Assembly: GCA_028565715.1 (NCBI GenBank)
Contig: JAOXYC010187356.1
Location: forward strand, 1-12,456
DNA from: Phoronis pallida
Lineage: Eukaryota > Phoronida > Phoronidae
Length of the DNA stretch: 12,456 nt
Direction: 5' to 3'
Shown piece by piece: positions 1 to 9,300 of this stretch. Made by a program: the position numbers and the translations under genes. The first letter of the stretch is position 1, and each line of letters starts with the position of its first letter. The notes below the pieces were generated by a model, which saw only the letters and a program-made list of their open reading frames with translations, had not been told where the DNA came from and made no database searches.

Positions 1-80
1 TACATCATGTTAGGGAGAGAATGAACAATTTATTTCATCGTATCATTCCATTTCATAACAAATTTTATTCAAATTCTTAC

Positions 81-343
81 CTGTCCATGTATGGCTTGAA
101 AGGCACGAGACCGTGACAGGCTTTGAAGGTGCTTGAGGCGATGATACCACACTTTGTCTGGGCCCAGGTCTTACGCTGTGGAGCCAGAACACATGAGTCA
201 TCGATCGTCTTAGAGTCGACACAGTAGTCATGCACCTTCCAGCTGTCACCGAAAACATTGGGTCGGACGATTGCTACGCCACCTGATGGTCCGAGGAAGT
301 CATCATTTTGATCGTTGTTGAAGTTTCCACACAGACCTTCAAT
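81..343 (-). CDS. Exon: end of VWD3 and start of C8 domain 3
   Basis: Acceptor TTCCAG, donor GACAG|GTAAGA (phase 2). It encodes [18 protein letters not shown], with Glu in place of the first Cys of CGLC, then [11 protein letters not shown] and [20 protein letters not shown]. The C8 domain is cut here, and its second half plus TIL3 and later domains must lie to the left of position 81. Positions 1-80 are intron. Confidence 0.92.
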
Positions 344-3300
344 CTGGAAGTTGTTGTAAAATAATGTTAAGAAACAATGCCTTAAAAATAGAATATCATT
401 ATGAATTTGCGCAAATTAAATTCAGATTATATAAGCTTTGCACTAAGCAACCGTCACAATAAATTGATTGGTGTGTGGTTTGTCAGACAAAATATTTTTG
501 TGTCAAATGTCAATGGCTGCTCACAATCAGAGGGTGCAAAGCATTATAAATCATTCTGTTTTGTTTTCTGTTGTTGTAGAGAAGGAAAACAGTTTTCCAA
601 TTTTCAATAGTTTGATCTTTTGAAAACAATTTTATTTAGTGTACTGTACAAAGTACTGTTTTCCCATTTAAAAATGGTTTGATCTTTTGAAAAACAATAG
701 GCTATTCAAAAAATTTGAGCAATGCTAAAAAGAAGCGTCCAAAAAATCATCATTTTTCAAGTACCTTGCCCTGGAGGTCTGAGGATGCTGTCACATACAC
801 TCTGGTGCCCTTGTCCCATTGTAGAGTGATACCAAATGGTGTCTGTACAAACACATAGAGACCAATCTCCTTGATGACAAAGTTAGACCCTTCAGGTGTC
901 TCGACAGGCTTGCCACGGATCAGGTGGAGTTTGTAGAAGTTTGGTGATCCTATGAAGTATTAGTTTTAGTATATTTATATGAAATAGTGTGTAATAATCA
1001 ACCAAGTTATTAACAAATATTGTAAATAAAAAAACTTAAGCAAACAATAAGTAGTATAAAATGCAACAACAATTTTTTATTCTAAATTTCAGTACTCATC
1101 AAAAATCTCCAAAATCCTACCTGGTTCTCCAACGGTGAATTCAATAGACTTGGTACATGTGACACCAGATGTACCACAAGCGATGTTCTCAGCTGTGATC
1201 AGCCACTGGTTGTCAGCACCAGTGAGGCTACGGGCAATAACGTAGTCACAGTTGCCCTGGAAGTCGTAGAGTTTTCCATCGAAAGTCTTGTAGTGGGAGT
1301 CGCCAAACACTGTGCAAGTTCCTGGGCAGTCCTTGGTCTCGCAATCCCAATGACGGCTCTTACATGTACTGTTAAGAGATGATGGTGAGTTTCAATATAC
1401 TTGTATAACCTTCCAAAAATTCTGTCGCATACTAATTGTTTCGTTAATATGATAAAGCTAAATTCATATCAAGGTATGTACATTTTAGTAGAATTTGTAT
1501 ATAAACAACATCTGGTTTTAGATGCGACTTGGTTTGACTGGTACAACCAACATCTGACAAGGATGGTTGTACCCGTCAAAACATGTTGCATCTAAAAAAG
1601 TTGTTGTTTATACTAAATTCTACTACAATGAGTATACCTTGATATAAATTTAGCTTTATCATAACAGTTGAAAAATTTTTACCATTAAAATGGATAGATT
1701 CTTCCAGGTATGTTAAAAATGGTAGATGCTTAAACTAATGTTTCCATAATAGGTTAAAAAAGTTCAATTCTAAAAATTCAAATAATTTGACTAATTAGAC
1801 AAATTAAATGAATGTAGAATTTACCATTTGTTGCAGTCCCTCTTGAAGAACTCTCCCTCATAGTAACTTCGTCCACCATGATGACATGGACAGGAGTCAG
1901 ACTGGACACACTGGTTGCCATCGAGGACGAATCCAGGTTGACATTGACAACCAGCCTTGCAGTCCTGGAGACAACAGGAAAATACAATTATATATGGATT
2001 TTAATGTTTTTCAAAAAAATTCAAGATGAGATGATTAAGCAAATTATAGGGATATATTTACACATTGTGAGGAGTCATTAGGCAATTTCCCACAACACTT
2101 AAAGATACTGTCTCTGCATTGGTCCCAATCTGGCATCCTTTGTTGAACACAACTTACTTGCATTTGAGTCAAAAAAATTAAAAAATCAGCAATGGGGGTT
2201 TGGGAGCTTTTGTGTCCGATTTTATCGGGTAAAAAGCGCTGAAATCACACCTTACAGATTTTTTTAATGTTTTTACTTAGATGCAAGTAAGTTATGTTCA
2301 ACAAAGAACTCATACTCAAAATTCCTAGTTGATTTGAATTTTGACGATGGATTTGAACCAATGCAGAGACAGTATCTTTAAAAAAATTCAATAAATTTAT
2401 TCTGTCATTTAAATATTTGACTAGAACTATTTCTGTCATATCACATTATCATAGTGGACACAAAACAACACCTGATAACTTGAATGTTGTCTTTTGTGAA
2501 AACAATAAAATACTCAGATTCAGGTCAATGACAGACCCATGGCATAAATAACTTACCTTAAGAGGTGTGGAGCATGTTGGTGGTGAGTGCATATTGGTGC
2601 ATGTAGTGGGGCACACGGTCACACAGCTTGTGTATTCCATGTTAGCTGGGCATAGAGGTTCAACGGGATCAGAAGGTTTTCCTGTTCCTGGTCTACATAC
2701 CCATCTTGCACCACGACATTCACTGTAAGAATAATTCAATAATGTAATTTGTGATAATTAGCACGTCTGGTATAATGTTTTCTGGGGTTTTTTCATCAAG
2801 ACAAGAATCATCATTTTTTTATTAGACAATAATAGGCCAAAGGCACTCAAAAATATGAATAAAACAGCTAATGCAGTTATCTAAGATTATAATCAGTATA
2901 TAAAACAATTTTTACTATACCAACATGAATGTGAACTTTTCCAACTTTTATCTAAAAATATGAAATTCATCTTTAAAATCTCACCATGTTTCATTGCCCT
3001 TCTGTGCAAAGAACCCGCTCTTGTATTCCCTTCCATCAAACACACATGGACAATCCTTCTGAGCGATACATTCACCATTGTTATTCAGAGAGAAGTTTGG
3101 TGGGCAGTTGCAGCCTTCAACGCAACTCTCTTCGCATGTTGGGTTCTCCGCCATACCTCGGCATGTACGTTTGCAGGTGGAGCCACAGGTTTGGTAGATT
3201 TGACCTCCGGGGCATGTCAGACCTACAAGAGTTTTATAGAATTACTAAATGGTGTTAAAGCATATTGATTTGCCACTGCCTTTGCAACACTATTAAACCT

Positions 3301-6300
3301 TTGTCGAAGAGGACTACAAACAGTACATTTCACATTCTGTCTACTTTGTCACAATATTTGAATACTAAAATACTTTAATTAAATATGACTCCGGTGCTAG
3401 TTTTGTTTGTGAAAACATAATTAATAATATTGTACATGAATAAGATTCATCACAAATATACAGGTAAATAGCTGCAATGTTCCAACAAATACATGGAATT
3501 CCATTAAGTTATTTCTCACAACTTATTTCCAGAATTGAATGGCAAAATACAGTAAGCCATACCGCACAGTTTGACGGAGTTCCTCCATGGGATCTTAATA
3601 CCGCTCCTGACGCACTCATCAGCGTAGGCGGAGAAAGAATCACACAGACACTCCTTGAGATTCTGGGCGCAGTCACACACATCATAGAGACAGTCTTGGT
3701 AAAATGGCTCAACATCGACAACATCGTGGCAATCTGAGAGAATAAGAAGAGCATGAGTTTTTAATTTTTTTATCAGGTGTATTTTTCATTTTTTTACACA
3801 CCTCATAGGACATTACTAAAACTCTGTTTGGGAATGAGTAAATAAAGAATAATGATAAAAAATCATAACTTATAACTTTAAATCTCAAAATTGTTTTGTG
3901 TCTTTCATCCCATTAACTGTAAATTCCTAAAACTGATTAATTTAAAAAAATTGAAATTCAGAAATTCTTTCTGCTGTCACAACAATAACAAAATCAAGTA
4001 TTAAACTGAGAATGATTCCTTATCAAGTTCAAAGCTTAACTCCAATAAAAGAATAAAAAATATACAAGACAAAGTTATAAGACCAAAATAAAACCACTTT
4101 TTATTTTTCTAAGATGAAAAGACCCATACCTGCGAAGAGGTCACTCTTCAGTTTGCCACACTCCTCGTGAGCGACCGGTTTACGTTGAGCGTAGACATCG
4201 CAGGGTTCTGGAGTTGTTATGGTTGGATCAACATTGGTACACGCAGGACTGGTCTTCCATTTGTTACCGAATGCATTCACATTTGTTTCTACATCATTCT
4301 CAAGTGTACGGAAATCATCATCTTGTCTGAAAAGTGAGGAGTTGTCAACACAATGAAACAGTGCCAAAAATATGAAGTAACTTTCTTATTTATCCACTTT
4401 TAGTTTGATATGAGGGTGGAAAGAATGTACTTTTTCAAATAAAACTGCATGCTTCTCATCCCAGGTGTGAATTTTTTAATCTAATTTTCGTGGAATCGGC
4501 AAATTATTGCATTCTGACTACTGAATTGCAAAATCATGGTAAATAACTTTATACAGTGTTTTTCTGCATGTCTGAATTAACACTTAACTGGACAGATGCC
4601 TTGGGTAATTACATTTAAGCCAGTTGAAAAGAGGGACAGGTCAAAATATATATTGTCCTATCATGGCCTACACTAAATTGCACTTTATTAGTGAAAATTC
4701 CTCACCTGCCGTTGAATGTACCACAGAGACCAAGAGTGTTGTTCTTGAATGATGGTGGTGCGTAGACATAGGCCCGCGATCGACCGTCCCACATGACCTT
4801 CAGTCCATTGACCATCTCAACCTAAATGTGGTATAAATTTGATAATTAGCATTGAGTGGGAAGTGGCATAAACATGACATCAACTGCATTTTTCAAAAAA
4901 AAAAACTCAGAATTCACACTTGTCATCATTGCATGGCAACTATAAAACCCTAAATAATACAATAAACCTAAATAAGAAATAATTGAAATAAAATTTAACT
5001 GTTTCCAAAATATATGTTCCCATTGATCATTGATACCATATAATTCAACGAATTGGGGTTGTACTGATCTCATCTGACGTTTTAACTTCACCAATTTCAT
5101 CAAACATTTGGAATTTAAAAGGATTATTATTCTTAATTTATGCTGTTTGTATTATCAGAAATCTTATTCATTGTAATACAGTGCATTGGTTGTATGAGCT
5201 TTAAGAACTGTTTTAATTAACAACAATTTTACCTTGACGAAGACAGAGGAGACATCATAAATGTAGACACCAGGTGCTGTGTATGGAAGTTGAGTGACCT
5301 CACCACCGTTCACGTACAGGTGTTTACCCTGTTTCATCTCAACTTTAGTGTCACCAATCTGAAAATTATAATTCAGATTGACCAAAATCCAACATAGAAA
5401 AACCACCAAGGAAAAGAATTTTAATTATTTTTATGTGAATAGAAATGGCTACTGAGATCAGAAGAGTACAATCAAAGGTTAAGAAGAAAAAAATGCCTTT
5501 GGACCTGCACTGGAAAAGACAACCTGTTCTCGAGCAATGTTTAGTACTACTAAAACCCATCTTGATTTTGACATACAAAAACAACCAAAATAGCAGGAAA
5601 ATTATAATAATTAGAAAAAAAGATTAAAAAACTGAATCGAAGATAGATTACCTTAAAGTTGAAATATCGTTATTTAAATTTTAAAAATCACTAGATTAAT
5701 CTGTATAATCAAATCATGTGAATTTGAACTAAGTTAAAAACTTGAGAAAAATAATTCATTCTTAAAATTTTAAAAATTCTACCAAAAAACAACAAGAGTG
5801 GATGCCATGTTCAGCAAACCACAAAATGATCATGTCACTAGACTCACCAGCAGTGTTACTCCCTTTGTGCAGGCAGCGTTCTCACGTCCACATTTCACGT
5901 TCTCAGCGATGACCTTGTAGTCATTGTCATACATCATATAGTATGAACACTCGCCCATGAAACTGTAGCGTTTTCCATCGAAGGTTTTGTAATGTGGATC
6001 ACCGGTTGCGTAACAGATAGCCTCGCACTCCTTGGTGGAGCACTCCCACTTGCCTCCCTTGCAGGTACTGAAAAATATTAAGAAAATGAATAATTATCTC
6101 AGACATCTAATGTATTCAAATCCACATTTATACATTAAAAGATATCATCTTCAGTTAAACTAAAATCAAACTTGTACATTCTCAAAGACTGCAGGACATC
6201 CCTCCAGCCTTCCAACAAAAGAAGACAAACCAACTCCCAGGATGAAGGATTTTTATTCAGAAAATTTGAACATCAAATAAAATTTCAAATATTTGAAAAT

Positions 6301-9300
6301 TCATATCTATTAAGAATTTCATTTAAAAAATCTGAGGATCTGGGATTTTAATTAATTTGAATATATAATAAACTACAATGGTCGATGCCTTCTTACCAAG
6401 TATTACAGTCCTTCCTGATGACCTCTCCAGCATCGTATTCCTTGTTCTGGTGAGTACATGGACAGTCTTCTTGCTTGATACAACGGTTGCCATCAAGAAC
6501 GGTGCTGCAACATACATTAAACAATATTAAGGTGATACCACACAGACGTATTACTCAGGCCAGAGGGGTTCAACTGTTGGAAATTTCCTTTAATTAGTAA
6601 AAAAAATCCCAGACTTCATTCTTAGTTACTTATTTCATTTTCGGTCCCAAACCAAGGAAGGGGATAAAGATCACATAAAATTTCCAAATATTGACAACTG
6701 ATTTATGACTTGATTTATGACAAAATTTGTTTTATAATAGACTCTATTTATCCAGGTACATGATTTAATAAAAGTTAAAAAAATTGAAGAACACTTTTAA
6801 TCAACACAAAATTAAATTTACAAAACATCTGAGAAAACTCACCCAGCTGGACAATGACATCCATCGACACAGTGTTCATTGACACACATGTAAACTGTGT
6901 TCTTGCAAGTTCTGGGACAGGCTGAACCACACTCATTGTGTACCATGCTAGCTGGGCAGCTGGCGGCTAGAAGTTTTAAAATATTCATCAATTTCAAATA
7001 CAATAAATACAATTCATTTGACCAAAAAGTATTCATCATCTAGCATTCTTTTTGTTTACCACAAGTTAGTCACAAGTGAAGATTGGCTTACCAAGAATGC
7101 CATCAGGGGTTTTTATGGTTATTATTCTGCTCAAATTGGTCACATGGATCAAAGTTTAACAATGACATCAAGGATGGTAAGATTATATCAAAATTGGTTT
7201 AAAGAAGTAACATCATCTGGAACAGACTGGAATGATGCACTCGATTCTCTCATGGAAAATGTCAAAGGAAATTGGCAATGACAATATCACGATACTCACG
7301 ACACAAGTTGGGTGATCTCCAGTTATGAGTCATCTCCGCTTTAAGACATGCGCGTGAGTAGGCCTCGAATGTATTACACACACAGTCAGTTCGAGTACGT
7401 GAGTCACATGCGCAGTAGTCTGCCCTACAGGCTTCAATGTATGCCTGGGGGTCTACAACCTGGTATTACAAGAAAAAAACAAAATGACTTAGGATTTTTC
7501 TTGTAATCAATAGTAAATAATAAGTGCCCCAAGATACGAAATTACACGCTGGACCCGCTGGTTGGAAAACAGTAAAATTGATGGTGAAACCTGTGGCTGG
7601 GTGGCTTAAATGTCTGATTTGCCTAGATTAAAAAATCTCTCACTCCTGTTGTTTAACAGTGTTAAAAATTGGCTCTGATTTCATTGTATGTAAACAAATT
7701 TTAACCAATGTCTGGCAGTGTTACTTACTGAATTGCAGGCACCAAACAGTGGTCCCCTCATTTGTTCACACTTTCTTGTGGCTTGTCTCATGATGGCAGC
7801 TCCCTCTGGTGTTGATGCATCACATGGACTTTCACCAATCTTGTCTGGGCAAACTATAAAATAAAAAATATATTGTAAATATACTGGTTCAAATAAAGAC
7901 TGTAGATAAGTCACACTAAGTCTATTCTTTCTAGTCATAAAACAGTTTATTCTTTAATTCTCATAAGAGTTAAATAACTTACAAGAAAAACAAAACATTA
8001 CTGCCAGGAGAATACCAAAAATAGTTATTAACTTCATGACACTTGCGCTATTTAGATCCTACCTGAGAATTTTCTTTTAATTTGGAAACTCTCTACCAAA
8101 ATATCAAGATTGCAGAGTAACAAATGTTTAAGTTCGCTAAAAATTTGAATTTAACTTTACGTAAATACAATATTTTGCGAGTGTCTTAATAAACGTTTTG
8201 AGCCAAAGTGTCAATGATTGTCTATCTTGATCTTATTTCACAATGTCAATTCTTACTTCAATTTATTAATAATCATATTATAAAAATTAATTTTCTAATC
8301 CCTCTGTACCTATGACATACAGTCGCTTAAGTTACAAAGCCAGGTGGTGACTCAAATACAAGCTACCCTTAGTTTTATTCCAATTTGATTTAATTTTGAG
8401 GCAGTAAATTTTATCCATACTTTCAGATATTATATTGCCTAACCTCCCATAAGACCATCCATTTTCCAGCTCTTTGCAAATGCGTGGATTGATGTTACTA
8501 TTCTTCCTTCCATGTTCTCTAGGTCATTGCTGGCATTGTCGTCATACCGACCACACAGACCACATGTTCGGTTCTTCATTGCTGATGAAACCTATAGAAA
8601 GAAGAAAGAACCAACACATGTATTCCTAGATATTAATAATAATATGATGAAACAATAATTTTGCCTAAAGAAATGTATTCATTCAATGAAAGCATAGATT
8701 TTGATTCCTCTCTTTTGCCAAGAACAGAAATCAGTTATTGAAAAGTATGTTTCACATGACACAAAATGTTCAACCAATCGTGCTATCATATCAACAACAC
8801 ATTTTCATAACATGAGCAATATTCAATGAGATAAGAGAAAGCTATACTTCTTTAAAATAGTAAAAACAAAGAAATTTACAATCAAAATAAAGAAAGAAAA
8901 AACTCACCTCAACTGTGATAGCCTCCTGTCCGTCCCATCTGACCTTGAAACCCAAGCTTGACCTTACATATATGTACTGTGCAACCTGCTCAATGATGAT
9001 GCCAGAGTTCACGCTTGGGATCTCTACCTCCTACAACAAAATGAAAACAATTAAGGATTACTTTTAAGACCTTACAGAAAGAATACCAAATCTCAAAACT
9101 TCATTTCTATTAGACGGTGCATAACAACATAAATTGAAGTTCAAATTTTATCTTGCAAAAAACTTTAAAATATAGTTAAATTATAATTTAAAAAAATATT
9201 GTTTCCTAGGAATCATTACAATTTCCAAAATATATTTCTTATTATGGATTAATATTCAAAACCAGCTAAAAGGTGAATTGAATCATCTCACCTTGCCATC

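Noticed and set aside
401-610. Plus-strand 69-codon frame with an ATG
   Set aside because: It lies wholly in an intron, ends in the local direct repeat, has no family resemblance and no paired splice sites.
2893-3078. Minus-strand 61-codon frame across the exon end at 2985
   Set aside because: It is a different frame from the phased TIL2-E2 reading and runs into the intron.
2960-3268. Plus-strand frames of 102 and 90 codons over 2960-3268
   Set aside because: They are antisense to the TIL2-E2 exon (2985-3222), whose minus-strand frame has the full TIL cysteine pattern and correct splice phases.
3477-3754. Open frames on the plus strand and in another minus frame over C8-2
   Set aside because: They are shadows of the C8-2 exon (3563-3733), where the phased minus frame carries all C8 landmarks.
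5445-5627. Plus-strand 60-codon frame beginning MATEIRR
   Set aside because: Despite a fair start context, the Lys/Ile/Asn-rich composition tracks the AT-rich intron and nothing supports expression.
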